64,000 nucleotides of DNA from assembly GCA_000733355.1 (NCBI GenBank), contig JNVV01000027.1, positions 330,940 through 394,939 of the forward strand. Direction: 5' to 3'. Positions 42,665 to 52,958 of this stretch are shown here, piece after piece (the stretch's first letter is position 1; the number at the start of each line of letters is the position of its first letter). Made by a program: the position numbers and the translations under genes. The DNA is from Falciphora oryzae (lineage: Eukaryota; Ascomycota; Sordariomycetes; Magnaporthales; Magnaporthaceae). The notes below the pieces were generated by a model. That model was not told where the DNA came from. It made no database searches and saw only the letters and a program-made list of their open reading frames with translations.

Positions 42665-43498
42665 TCAGGTCGGCGACAATAATCTTGCGGACGGCCGAAA
42701 GCAAATCGCCCTTATCAATGAAGATTCATCTCTTGGAGGTGGACGCGAGGACGGACTGGTCGATGTAAACCCTTCGGCAATACCCCAGGACCCTACCCAG
42801 GAATCGAGGCAGGCAAACACGAGCCTTCCCTCAGAAGCAATGACTTCTTGGAAGATCCACATTCGTGACCAGTAGGGCAGATGGACCAAGTGATATAGAG
42901 GAGACACGAAAGCGCTCACAAAGCTTTCACCCTCTTTGAGCTGCCCGAGGTGACGTTCGTATATCTCGGGCCATTCGTCATCCCAGCCCACATACCAATT
43001 AAACAGCTTCTTTTCCTTTTTGGCATTCTTCACTACGTCTGAAACGACTTGGAGGATTTTGAGGGCCCTGGCGACGCGGGCGTCGTTGCCAAGAAACGAG
43101 CAGACGTATTCTGCTTTGTTGAAAACTTCGCCCATCAAGGAAACCTGCCACCTCTTCTCGTTGTTGTTGTTTTGGTCAATGCAGACTGCGTCTGCCCACA
43201 GCCGGAACGTAGGTAGTTGGTGGGGTGCTAGGCGCTTGTGGAAATTCCTTAGGGCCTCAGCCAAGTTCTGCGTGACATCGCGCCTGACGCCGTTTAGGAG
43301 TATCGGCTTCGTGATTTCTGGATCGCCCCAAACGTACGAGAGCGCCGTAAACCGGGGAAGCTTGCCGTCGGTATCGGGGATGAGCGAAACTGTATGGAGC
43401 CGACAGGAGACGTAAATGTCGTCGTTGCGGTTAGGCTCAAATGGCACAAGTTCGAGAACTCGAATCTCCTTCCTGTCAGGATCAAGTTTGTCGCACAT
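42665..43498 (-). CDS. HET-domain protein, C-terminally short
   Basis: From ATG 43498 (MCDKLDPDRKEIRVLELVPF) a 277-residue frame holds a complete HET domain: FTALSYVWGDP (motif 1, about residue 54), LWADAVCIDQNNNNEKRWQV (motif 2) with EVFNKAEYVCSFLGN, and LPYWSRMWIFQEVIAS (motif 3). HET proteins trigger programmed cell death on non-self contact between hyphae. Most members continue several hundred residues further with a variable region and a GYLG-type C-terminal block. Here the frame stops soon after motif 3, so it is either a short form or truncated. A transposon terminal repeat begins 99 bp upstream of the start codon. Confidence 0.75.
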   Translation of the reverse strand: MCDKLDPDRKEIRVLELVPFEPNRNDDIYVSCRLHTVSLIPDTDGKLPRFTALSYVWGDPEITKPILLNGVRRDVTQNLAEALRNFHKRLAPHQLPTFRLWADAVCIDQNNNNEKRWQVSLMGEVFNKAEYVCSFLGNDARVARALKILQVVSDVVKNAKKEKKLFNWYVGWDDEWPEIYERHLGQLKEGESFVSAFVSPLYHLVHLPYWSRMWIFQEVIASEGRLVFACLDSWVGSWGIAEGFTSTSPSSRPPPRDESSLIRAICFRPSARLLSPT

Positions 43499-43597
43499 GG
43501 TGGTGGTGGTGGATGGCAAATGGGAGGATGGTGTCTGTTGAGGTACGCAGCGGCTTGTTCTTTTAATCTTGCGCGAAAAATGGTCATCTCTATGCGG

Positions 43598-43725
43598 CTG
43601 TCTGTTTAGAACCAAACCACAGTGGGTCCAACGGACCAGGGTGCACTCCCACCCACCCCCTTCGTTTTGCGGTGAAAATCGCGTTTTTTGAGGTGACGGC
43701 CTGGCCGGATCAACCAACGCGCGTT
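43598..43725 (+). repeat. Left terminal inverted repeat
   Basis: 128 bp, CTGTCTGTTTAGAACCAAAC to CAACCAACGCGCGTT, pairs with 47741-47868 on the opposite strand. Confidence 0.92.
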
Positions 43726-43838
43726 GTGACAGCAGCAATATTAGAGTAAAGACCAAAATTAACGCGATTAAAGTAATGAAGCGATTCCCAACTCCGTAAC
43801 GTACGTTTTTTTTTTGCTGATTTTCGGGTTTCGTAGCC

Positions 43839-46248
43839 ATGCCGGACCCCCGATAAAAGCGTAAGGCGCCTAATAAGGAGGCAAGCGCCCAAAAACCGAC
43901 GAGACGCTTTATACGGATCCTAAAGCTAACGGACCGGGCAATTACGCCGAGGATTAAGCTGAAGCTTAAAAGCACGCCGTCACAAGCCTCCGAAGTCGCT
44001 GGGCCCGCCGTTCAGGCGCCGGAGACCGAGTTTGAGGTCGAGGAGGTGCCAGAAACCGAGAAGTTAGCACCCGAGGAGGTACGCAAGAGAGCGCCGGCTA
44101 GGAAACGAGCTTTTGTGAAAAGAAAGGCGCTTGTGAAGGGGAAGGGCAAGGCGCCGGCGCAACCAGCAGAGGTTGCGGTGATCTTTTTGGACCTATCCTT
44201 TTTACCGCCCTTTTCCGACACGAGCGAGTCCGAGTTTTACCCGCTTTTTTAGCACTTTACCCACCCGGTGATTAACCTTTTTAGCGACGATACTATACCC
44301 GCCAATTAGCAAACGAGTCGCTTTAAAGCGGTGAGGGGGGTTGAAGAGGAGGAGGACGACCAACCCACGCCTAAGGTAAAAAGACCTCGCTTTAGGGCAC
44401 CGCCGACGTTTCGAGCGCCTCGCGCGCCCGTAGCGCCCGCAGCGCCCGCAGCGCCCGCGGCACCGATACCGGCAGCGGAAAAGCCTTTGCAGATCCGGGT
44501 ATCGGTTAAGGTTACCGTGCATTTAATGAAGCCGTTTTGGTTGCTGGAAAAGAGGCTTTGGGCAAAGCCGCGCTCGATCGTTAAACTGTTGACCTTCGCA
44601 ACACCTGCCGCGACGTCCTTTGCTGGCGTTAATTGCAAGGAAGCCCTCGCCAAGTTCGCGTCGGCCTATAAAATAACGCGCATAGTTAGGTTAAACCGAA
44701 AGGATAACGAGGTAAAAAACGCGTTGGCGAAATACTTTAAAGCAGAATTAACGGCCGGATATAAGCTACTTCGCGTTATCGCCCCGTAGATCGTTTCGAG
44801 CACTTTTAATTGCGATAAAGGGCTTAATAGCGTTAAATTTAATAGCTTTATCTTTAGCGACGATATCTTCAAGGCGCTAATACAATACGCCAATCGCGAG
44901 TTGACGATTAGCTTGGATTACTATTTCCGCTTTTAACGGAAGGAATCCAGCTTGACTTCCTATCAATCCGTACCTTCGATCGCGCCGTTTACTCTTTTAA
45001 ATAGGGTGCTTGACGATGCAAAGTTAAACGCCCGCAACCTTTTTGGAAATCACCTATCCACTATGCGGTTAGCAAGAACGACAGCCCCGGCGGCGACCTC
45101 AACTGCCCGGAAAACGACTACCAATATAATACGTGCAGCGCTAAAGGAAAAGAAGCAATCTAATCCGCTGATTCGGCTATATTACGAGCTTACCGCAAAA
45201 TGGTTATGTACGTTACCAAAAAGAACTTGCAATAATTTCCGCAATACCTACGCGCCTTTTTTATATTTCGTTAAGCGCGTTAGCCGAAAAAAAGTTTATT
45301 ACCTTTTTGGCCTAGCATAGATTTAGCGGTAAGTGGTAGCGATTTAGGTTAGAATTGCATTGCTCGAGCAGCTTTTTGTTAATATCCGGGAAAGCTTTCA
45401 GAAAAAGCAGGCCGAAGTATACAAAAAAGCTTTTGCTAATCCGGAAACGGCCATAAACTATTACCGGCTTTTTGGCGGTAGTAGTAGGCAAAAGATCGGG
45501 CTTACTTATAACAACGTTATTAACATCAACAACGACGGCATAGCTAAATTGTTAAGCGAATTAACCTCGCTGATTTCTAGCCTAATACGACGAGATTTTC
45601 CCGTAAGCGCGCAAATAACGTTGGCGCCGGCACCGTTGTATTAAAGCATCGTAAAAAACGTTAATATATTTCGAAACCTATAACAAACCGTCTTTAGGAC
45701 CTCGTCGGCGCTAACGCTTATCGCGCCGGCTAATTACGAAATAAACGAAATCGCTTTACCTTTCCAATCACTTTTGGGTGGATTGCCGGATTTTTTGCTA
45801 CTTTCCCGCGGGCAAATCGCGATTTTACCGTTGCATTACGGTACCGAGTCTGCCTAAAGAGATTAGTACCCTTTTCTTTTTTATCTATCATTTAACGCAA
45901 TAATCCCGCCCAGTATTTTTGCGGTAAAGCTATTTAACTCGTTTGCGGACGAGTTTGCGCGCATTTACGCTAGCGGGTCGCTTTAGCAATATTAAGGAAT
46001 TTAAAAAACCGTTTAACGCTTTTCGAAGCACCTTTTTAACGGATTATTAAGCATTTAAGGTATCCGGGAAATGCCTAACGCACACTTCCTGGCCCTCGGC
46101 CTGCCGGCTAATTTCGTGCGGGCGTTTAAATCGTCGCTTAAAAAACGCGTTAAAAACGAGGCTTTCCGCTTCGCCCTTAAGGCTAACGGCGACGGCGACG
46201 TGAACGAGGCCGTGCCGGGAGGAGGTTTAAGCCTTCAATTATTTTAAT
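43839..46248 (+). pseudogene. Large transposon-borne ORF, family unrecognised, about twenty in-frame TAG/TAA codons
   Basis: A single reading phase from ATG 43839 stays coding-like for about 800 codons. Long open blocks at 44046-44250, 44331-44789, 44952-45320, 45360-45644 and 46071-46248 are all in the same frame. They are separated only by TAG or TAA codons, each explainable as C-to-T in CAG/CAA or the complementary change in TGG. The N-terminus is basic (KRKAPNK ... RKRAFVKRKALVKGKGKAPA). An acidic EEEEDDQP patch and an Ala/Pro linker (APVAPAAPAAPAAPIPAA) precede a folded-looking region (VKVTVHLMKPFWLLEKRLWA; NAFA-free helices; YYRLFGGSSRQKIGL; LPANFVRAFKSSLKKRVKNE). The stop at 46246-46248 may itself be mutational, as the phase remains fairly open beyond it. 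No known domain was recognised; possibly an accessory transposition protein. Confidence 0.65.
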
Positions 46249-46696
46249 ATTTAAGCGGAATGCTTATTTACGATTAATTTTCCCCGCAAATCCTCCTACT
46301 TAACGCGATCCTATCTAAAATCCCTTTATAAATGCTAACAATTTCGATAGCTTCCTTCCGCCACCACTTCCTATAACGCGATAAACGATACCCTTTTCGA
46401 GCTAAAATCCTACCGACGACGATAGCTATAGCGACAAAGGCTTAATCCGGTAACAAAATGCAAAGCCCGGGCGAAATATATATAAGGAAGGTTTTTAACG
46501 ATCGTTTGGAAGTTAGCACGTTAATTTACCTCAATATGCCGCTAAAAAATTCAGCATATTTTTTTTGATACAATTCCATATAATCAACTACAGCGCCTTT
46601 TTCCTAACCGTCTTTCCATAACATTTTCGCCTATTTAAAATGCCCTTTAATCGCCTTTATACAAAATCCTCGAACGGTCGCGATATTTAATCGGAA

Positions 46697-47640
46697 TTAT
46701 TTAAATTCGTCCTTTGATATCTTTTCGCTTTTTTCGTATTTCCCGCAACGTTTAATAGCCGTTTTTAGGTCCTTAAAAAAAGCTTCGATCGGGTTGTAAT
46801 TTAGTAAATAGGGTGGTAAAAATAGCAGCAAAACGTTAGTTTCCCGACAAACTAATTCGATACGAGGGTTTTTATACCAAAACGCGTTATTTATAACCAA
46901 AATACTTTTGGGGGCAGGGAATCTATTTATGCGAGGAAATAAATCCTATTTTAGCCAAAAAATAAACCTATTAGCGTTTGTATGGCTTTCGTATATTAAT
47001 TCGCAAACGAAACCGGTGATCGAGATCGTAAGTAAGATATGAAATCGCTTCCCTTTATCGAAAAGGTGCCGTTTGTAAGGAAAAACTCCCCGCGGTGCCC
47101 AACTAGTACGTTTCGTTGCATTTCGTCGATCTAGCCCAAATTTATCGCAAAAAACGAACATTTCGGCAGTAAACGCGCTGATTTTCCTTTCCCAATTAAC
47201 GCGTAACTTTTTATTTCGCTAACTAGTTACGTGGTATAGCTTTTTGTTGGACCACCTTTGTTCCTTTAAGCGTACCGAAATCGTCGGGATCGAAACGTAT
47301 ACGTGCTTTTCGAGGGCTAGCCACCACTGTATTTCGTTAAGGAATAAACAGGGTTTATCCCTAAACAGGTCCAACAGCGACTGGCAATTAAGATTAGCAA
47401 ATACCTTTAAAAAACGACGTTGCGGCGGAGGGCGAAAAAACGAAAGGCGTACGAGCAGTACCGCGTGAGGTAATTTGACGGCATTCTTAAAAGATTTCCT
47501 AGGTGGGAAAGGGTTGCTAGTGATTTTATATTTGCGCTAATAATTATAAACCCGTCGTTTATTGAGGTTGAGCGCCGCCGTTATACGTTTAGCCGGTACG
47601 CAAAGCTCGAGCAGGATGCATACGCTGTTTTTTTGCTGGA
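46697..47640 (-). pseudogene. IS630/Tc1-mariner-like (DDE) transposase, RIP-damaged
   Basis: Read on the minus strand in one phase: an HTH-like N-terminus (LCVPAKRITAALNLNKRRVY), then VRLKEQRWSNKKLYHV. The DDE core follows: FVFCDKFGLDRRNATKRTSW around the first Asp, APRGVFP, SITGFVCELIYE, ILVINNAFWYKNPRI at the second acidic position, and LLFLPPYLLNYNPIEAFFKD with the final Glu. In the family the second site is normally Asp (xxDNA). Here it reads Asn, a G-to-A type change that would abolish catalysis. Stops occur near 47215, after FIFWLK (46946) and at 46697. PPY-x-x-x-x-NPIE is diagnostic for the superfamily. Confidence 0.75.
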
Positions 47641-47740
47641 TTGATAGATGTGGCGCTATTATATCGCTTTGCTGACCTCGTGGATTCAATCCCGATACTA
47701 ATAGGCGCGATTTCGAAATGCATCCTCGAGCTTTGCTTTA

Positions 47741-47868
47741 AACGCGCGTTGGTTGATCCGGCCAGGCCGTTACCTCAAAAAACGCGATTTTCACCGCAAA
47801 ACGAGGGGGGTGGGTGGGAGTGCACCCTGGTCCGTTGGACCTACTGTGGTTTGGTTTTAAACAGACAG
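47741..47868 (-). repeat. Right terminal inverted repeat
   Basis: 128 bp, reverse complement matches the left repeat except for four transitions. Confidence 0.92.
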
Positions 47869-48566
47869 GGGTTCTTTGCATTTGATGCCCGTCCCACTGT
47901 TGGTGGCTGGCAGCGAATCAACGGGCTGTTGGGTTGGTGCCAATCCCATTGTGGTACTGGGGTACCGGAGGGGTCCAATCAATGTGCGGGGGAGGGGCGG
48001 CAGGTGGATGGAATGGAAATCAACACCTGATCCATTCGTGATGCCAGCTGTCAGCCGGGTGTCACTGAATACCGTTTCTAGCATTTAACATCTCCCCTTT
48101 CAGCACCGTCAATCGAGCACGCAGGTACAGTTCCGGGTAAAACAACCTTGGCCCAAGCCGCCGGGAGTGGGCCGACCCCTCCAGAGCAGCCATGTGTGGG
48201 TTGTTCTTCGGGATCCCGGTTATTCTGCCCGTCGCCAATCTCCACCGCATCGAGCCGGAATCGCAGCCCAGCCTCGGATGGAGGCGGCGTTGCAGTATCA
48301 AGCGCCGTTCCCCTTCCACTTATATAGCCGGACGAATCACGACAGGCTTCCCCGCGTTCCAAGTGGAATCATTTGATGTAGCGATTGGTGGACTTGGAAG
48401 GAGTGCCTAGGGCGTCTGTGAGATCATCCATTGTTCTAGCCTGGTATAAGCCATTGCTATTTAACAACCAGCTTCTCCTCGCCCGCTCTTCATCTCGCGA
48501 TGGCGGCGCGTCCTCTTTCTGGTGCCATCGCACGAACAAGGGCTCCCCGACGGCCCATTGCCGGCC
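47869..48566. promoter_or_regulatory. Intergenic region upstream of the GH43 gene
   Basis: About 700 bp between the transposon and the GH43 start, containing the GH43 promoter. No other feature supported. Confidence 0.45.
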
Positions 48567-50336
48567 ATGAACCGAGTCCTCAAACTTGTCTGCCTCGTCA
48601 GCGCCCTCACGGGCCTGCGCCTGGCGGGCGCCCAGCCGGCTGACAAATCCTTCACGAACCCCGTCCTTCCTGGCTGGCACTCCGACCCCTCGTGTGCCCG
48701 CAGTCCGGACGGTGTTTTTCTCTGCGTCACCTCTACCTTCATTGCCTTCCCCGGCCTGCCCGTGTACGCCTCCAAGGACCTGCTGAACTGGAAACTGGCC
48801 AGCCATGTGTGGAGTCGCGAGTCCCAGCTCCCCGGCGTGAGCCGCGCGTCCTGGCGCCAGATGGGCGGCATGTACGCGCCCACGATCCGCTACCACGACG
48901 GCTTCTGGTGGGTGGTGTGCGAGTACCTCGACGGGCCCGAGGGCATTCTGGGCGTGCTCTTCAAGACCACGGACCCTTTTAGCGACGACGCCTGGTCCGA
49001 TCCTGTTCTCTTCCATCCAAGCCGCATCGATCCGGACCTCTTCTGGGACGACGACGGCGCCCTCTACGCCGCTACCCAGGGCATTGTCCTGCAGACCCTC
49101 GACCCAGTCACAGGCGCGCTCAGCCAGCCGCCCATTGAGCTCTGGAATGGCACGGGAGGAGTCTGGCCCGAAGGTCCTCGGTTCTACAAGCGAGGCGGCT
49201 GGTACTATCTCCTCATCGCCGAGGGCGGCACCGCGACCGACCACGCCGTGACCATGGCGCGGGCCCGCAACATCACGGGCCCTTACGAGGCCAGCCCCCA
49301 CAACCCGCACTTGACAAACCGCGGGACGGGCCAGTTCTTCCAGACGGTTGGGCACGCGGACCTGTTCCAGGACGGAGATGGAAACTGGTGGGGCATGTGC
49401 CTGGCTACGCGATCGGGCCCCCAGTACAGCCACTATCCCATGGGCCGCGAAGCTGTTCTCTTTCCCGTGCAGTGGGACGATCCGACTGACTGGCCGGTCC
49501 TGTGGCCTGTCCGCGGCCGCATGGAGGGCCCGCTGCCAACCGTCTCGAGCCCGCGCGAGTTGCCCGGTCCGGGGCCTTTCGTCGCCGACGACGAGGACGT
49601 GGAGTTCACCTCAGCATCCGAGATCCCCGCAAACCTGATCTACTGGCGCGTGCCCCGCGACGGATCTTTCTCCCTGGCTTCGGGGAAGGGGCTCAAGATG
49701 GTGCCGTTGAGGGCCAACATCACGGGCGTGGCGGGTGACAACATGGATCTGAACGGGCAGAATGGCCTGACCTTCATTGGGCGGCGCCAGACGCACACGC
49801 TCTTCACCTTCTCAATCGACCTCGAGTTCACGCCTCAGGCGGCCGGGCAAGAGGCTGGCGCGACCATCTTCCTGACCCAGTATAACCACATCGACCTCGG
49901 CGTCGTGGGTCTGGCGCCTTGTAGCGGCAGCGGCAAGGTCGCGCGCTTCCTGCGACTGCGCGCCACGGCCCTTCAGGGCGGGACAGCTCCGGCACCGGTG
50001 CGGCGGCGCGTGCCGGACGACTGGACGGGCGCGATCCGGCTCACGGTGCGCGCGGTCAGCCTGACCGAGTACGAGCTGTCAGCGTCGAGTGCTGGAAATG
50101 AGGGGTCTGCAATCGTGCTCGGCAGGGCGTCATCCCAGCTGGTGAGCGGCGGGACGGGCCAGTTCGTCGGAGCGCTACTGGGCGCCTATGCGACTTGCAA
50201 TGGCGCAGGCGACTCAGGTGTCGCATGTCCAGGGGGCGGCGTCCCTGCGTACGTCTCTCGGTGGAAGTACACTGCTGAGGGTCAGCATGTCGCGGCGGAC
50301 GACGTTGCGCCCCCGCGGCCGCCGCCGGCGTCGTGA
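48567..50336 (+). CDS. Secreted glycoside hydrolase family 43 (beta-xylosidase/arabinofuranosidase type)
   Basis: Single-exon, 589 residues from ATG 48567, with a signal peptide of about 22 residues (MNRVLKLVCLVSALTGLRLA). The five-bladed GH43 core starts FTNPVLPGWHSDPS, where Asp40 fits the catalytic base. RIDPDLFWDDDG (Asp155/Asp157) fits the transition-state Asp, and WPEGPRFYKRGGWYYLLIAE carries the likely general acid Glu202. GHADLFQDGDGNWWGMCLAT and the C-terminal beta-sandwich (YWRVPRDGSFSLASGKGLKM; LTFIGRRQTHTLFTFSIDLE; AGATIFLTQYNHIDLGVV) match the xylosidase-type two-domain layout. It probably removes xylose or arabinose from plant hemicellulose outside the cell. The last 15 codons are repeated in degraded form at 56690-56745. 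Confidence 0.92.
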   Translation: MNRVLKLVCLVSALTGLRLAGAQPADKSFTNPVLPGWHSDPSCARSPDGVFLCVTSTFIAFPGLPVYASKDLLNWKLASHVWSRESQLPGVSRASWRQMGGMYAPTIRYHDGFWWVVCEYLDGPEGILGVLFKTTDPFSDDAWSDPVLFHPSRIDPDLFWDDDGALYAATQGIVLQTLDPVTGALSQPPIELWNGTGGVWPEGPRFYKRGGWYYLLIAEGGTATDHAVTMARARNITGPYEASPHNPHLTNRGTGQFFQTVGHADLFQDGDGNWWGMCLATRSGPQYSHYPMGREAVLFPVQWDDPTDWPVLWPVRGRMEGPLPTVSSPRELPGPGPFVADDEDVEFTSASEIPANLIYWRVPRDGSFSLASGKGLKMVPLRANITGVAGDNMDLNGQNGLTFIGRRQTHTLFTFSIDLEFTPQAAGQEAGATIFLTQYNHIDLGVVGLAPCSGSGKVARFLRLRATALQGGTAPAPVRRRVPDDWTGAIRLTVRAVSLTEYELSASSAGNEGSAIVLGRASSQLVSGGTGQFVGALLGAYATCNGAGDSGVACPGGGVPAYVSRWKYTAEGQHVAADDVAPPRPPPAS

Positions 50337-51301
50337 GCAGGAGATAGAGAGCAAAAATAAACGATGATGGTTTAAAAACTGCCAAAGTACTAAGAGATGT
50401 GTAAGCCATGGGAAACAACCGCTAATCTTTGTACATTGTGGAGAAAAACTGTACATCCGGTGTAAAAACCGTACTTCCGGTGTAAAAACCGTTTAAATGA
50501 AGCCGGATGAAAAGCTCCCTTGTAACTACCTGTGAGCCTCTTCGCGTGCTTCTAGCTTAGTAATAAAAAGGTAAAAAAGGCATTGCGCACGACGTAGTCA
50601 GTGCATTGGTGTCAAGGCGTGACGACCCGTCAACGCCAGGATAGGAGATAGGAGGTAAGCCAAGGGGAAAGAGGAAGAATAGACGACAGGCCACAGGAAA
50701 AAAAAAAAAAAGGGTAGGATAAAAGACAGGAGGTGCCTTGACTGATGGAGGGGAGGGGGGGGGTCTTTGTGTGAGACAACTGCGCCGCAATTCAGAATGC
50801 TCAGGACTGGAATCAAAGGACCCACCTCCCCACAACCGTGCCCCACAGCTAGAGCTGAAGCTCGGGCCATCCGTTAGGCTGAAAACCGTATTTTCTTTCA
50901 AGGATAAATTCAGGGATCCTTTTCCTCTTCTAGAGATCTATTGCCTATTCCAGCCAGCGCAACCTAACGGCACTTGAGGGATAATTACCCCCACCGCGGT
51001 CCCTACAAAAAAACATACACCTCTGCACTGCACCACTTACACCAGTTGCAACACCTGCACCACTAGCACCACCTAACCAAGATGAAAGCTACCTGTACAG
51101 AAAGTTAAGGGCTCCAATCTACAGATATTTCCCTATTTTTTCTGGGTTTAACCTGAGGTCAGTTGCGTTTGTTGCGTCAGTTTGGCCGAGAAATATGGAT
51201 TTCGAGTGGTGCGCTGTAGGGGTGCTCGTTTTTTTGTAGGGACCGTGCCCACCTTTGCCAGCACGCTGGCTAGCTCCACTAAACATCAAGCCGGGCCTGT
51301 A
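50337..51301. other. Intergenic with a short direct repeat
   Basis: 3' side of GH43 and upstream of the PD-(D/E)XK-like gene. A 20-bp unit, TCCGGTGTAAAAACCGTACT, occurs in tandem at 50456-50492 (second unit incomplete). No other supportable feature. Confidence 0.5.
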
Positions 51302-52958
51302 ATGGTTGCTGGACAACGCCACTCAAATGTTTTGCTATCACCTCTAGGACAGTTGCGCCATCTCGCTTTGGACGAGAGGCATTTCTGGTGTCCTCATTGC
51401 GGCATATGCGCAGCCATGTCTTCTGCGCTTTGCCACATCGAGCAATCCTCCCGTATCTGCCTTCGGTGTCACGTCGATTCCTGGCTCGCAAAAACCTGCA
51501 ACGGCGACGGGGGCCTTGACGGCCCCCTCGAGCCCCTGCAGGCAGGGCTCAAGAAAAGGAAACGCACCGAGCGGCACGACGCCGACGAACAAGGCCCCCT
51601 CGACCTCAACGCGGCCAAGAGGAAGCGCGCCGAACCGCGCATCCACCTTGAGATGTCCGCGCCCAACACGCCTCCTTCTACCAGGGCCTCGGCCTTCAAA
51701 CGCCCACCCGCACGACGACGATTATGATACCGCTGCGCCTAGCCAAGCCACCCCACGACCGCTGCCCGGTCCGCTCGATGCCGGCGCTCCATCCTTCCCG
51801 CCGCATTACCCGATCGCCTTCCGCCCGAGCGAGGACGCGACAAGCCAAGCATCGTCGACCAGCAACGTATCGCTTTCCACGGGCGACGTGCCGTGCTCGC
51901 ACGTAGCCGCGGCCCTGCCTCCTCCCAAGCGGCGCTCCACCAGCCCTATAAAAAAGCTAGGCGACCTTAGGAAGCTCGCCCAACCGACCAGCTACGCCGA
52001 CCTGGACGACGCCGAGAATCAGCTGGAAGGCGAAATGCTGGAGCTCCACAAGAGGATCGAAGGGATCACACAGTACCATGACGCCTTCATAGCCGCCGAG
52101 GCCCAGCCGGCGATCGGAAAATTGATGCGCGGGAGGAAGAAGAGGGAGTGGCCTGCGACATGGTTCGAAAAGGAGGCCGGGCAGGACCCCGATGCGGCCA
52201 CTGCCGAGAAGGAGCTGGCGGCGCTCCTCGAGATACATAAGGAGGCAAGCAGCTGTCGCAGATTGGGGGCGTCAGAGGCGGCATGGAATGCCGAGGTACA
52301 TGTCCCTTTGCTGAAGCTTGCGCTGGGGCCGGTCCCCGGAGTGTCGCGGCACTTAGTCACGTCGGCCAAGATCGACTCGAGATGGATCCCCGGCACGCGG
52401 ATCTCGTCACGGGCATCTTCGACGTCCAAGGCGTCCAACAGCCAAACGGGCGGGAAAATGGTGGACCTGGCGCTGGCGCTCGAGACGCCGTCGCCGCGCT
52501 GGGCCGCGATGCACAACGTCGTCAACTCGGGCGGCTCGGCAAATTCCGACTGCTTCTTCAACCAGACAACGTATTCGCCGCTGTGCCTCAGCCCCATCGG
52601 GGTCAGCATCGAGACCAAGGTGGCGGCGTCGGACGCGGACGAGGGCAGGGCGCAGCTGACCATCTGGACGGTGGCGTGGTACAACCGGGTCAAGGTTTGG
52701 GTGGATGCGTGCCAGGACGCGGGGGTCAAGGTGCCTGCGGCCATGCCTGTCGTCCTGGTCACAGAGCACGACTGGAAGCTGGGCTTCGTTTGTAACAGGG
52801 GGACCATTTTTGAGTACGTCTATGATGTTGCCATGGGCAATACCAGGGCCCTTATGGGTATGTATATGCTTGTGGCGTCGCTGCGCATCTTGGCACGCTG
52901 GATGGATACAGACTATCGGAAATGGGTTGCGAGTTTGTTCAAGGTAGATTTGACGTAG
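51302..52958 (+). pseudogene. PD-(D/E)XK nuclease-like domain protein with one frameshift
   Basis: Two overlapping frames together make one recognisable protein. The N-terminal part starts at ATG 51302 or 51416 (MSSALCHIEQSS) and runs through KRKRTERHDADEQGPLDLNA and STRASAFKRPP. It then stops at 51725-51727. The C-terminal part is open in the next frame (DDDYDTAAPSQATPRPLPG) to 52958. A single extra base near 51700-51712 (the CCCGCACGACGA stretch) would explain the break. The C-terminal 300 residues follow the fungal PD-(D/E)XK-like layout: KRIEGITQYHDAFI, GGKMVDLALALE with the Asp, then PIGVSIETKVAASDADEGRA with E-x-K, and QLTIWTVAWYNRVK. A sequencing error or a real lesion cannot be told apart here. 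The family's cellular role is unknown. Confidence 0.65.

Larger units (their letters stand above)
43598..47868. mobile_element. 4.27-kb TIR DNA transposon with IS630/Tc1-mariner-like transposase and a second large ORF
   Basis: Bounded by 128-bp inverted repeats (43598-43725 and 47741-47868) that begin CTGTCTGTTTA and differ at four positions, all transitions. Inside, a degraded transposase lies on the minus strand (about 47640-46697) and a long unrecognised reading frame on the plus strand (43839 to about 46248), arranged tail to tail. Both carry multiple TAG/TAA codons without evident frameshifts, as expected from RIP. No TA target duplication is visible at the borders as drawn (GG on both sides), so the exact ends or the superfamily may differ from canonical Tc1/mariner. 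The element is immobile in this state. Confidence 0.85.

Noticed and set aside
44331..44789. Independent 152-aa gene
   Set aside because: It is in phase with open blocks before and after it inside the transposon and is best read as part of one nonsense-interrupted ORF.
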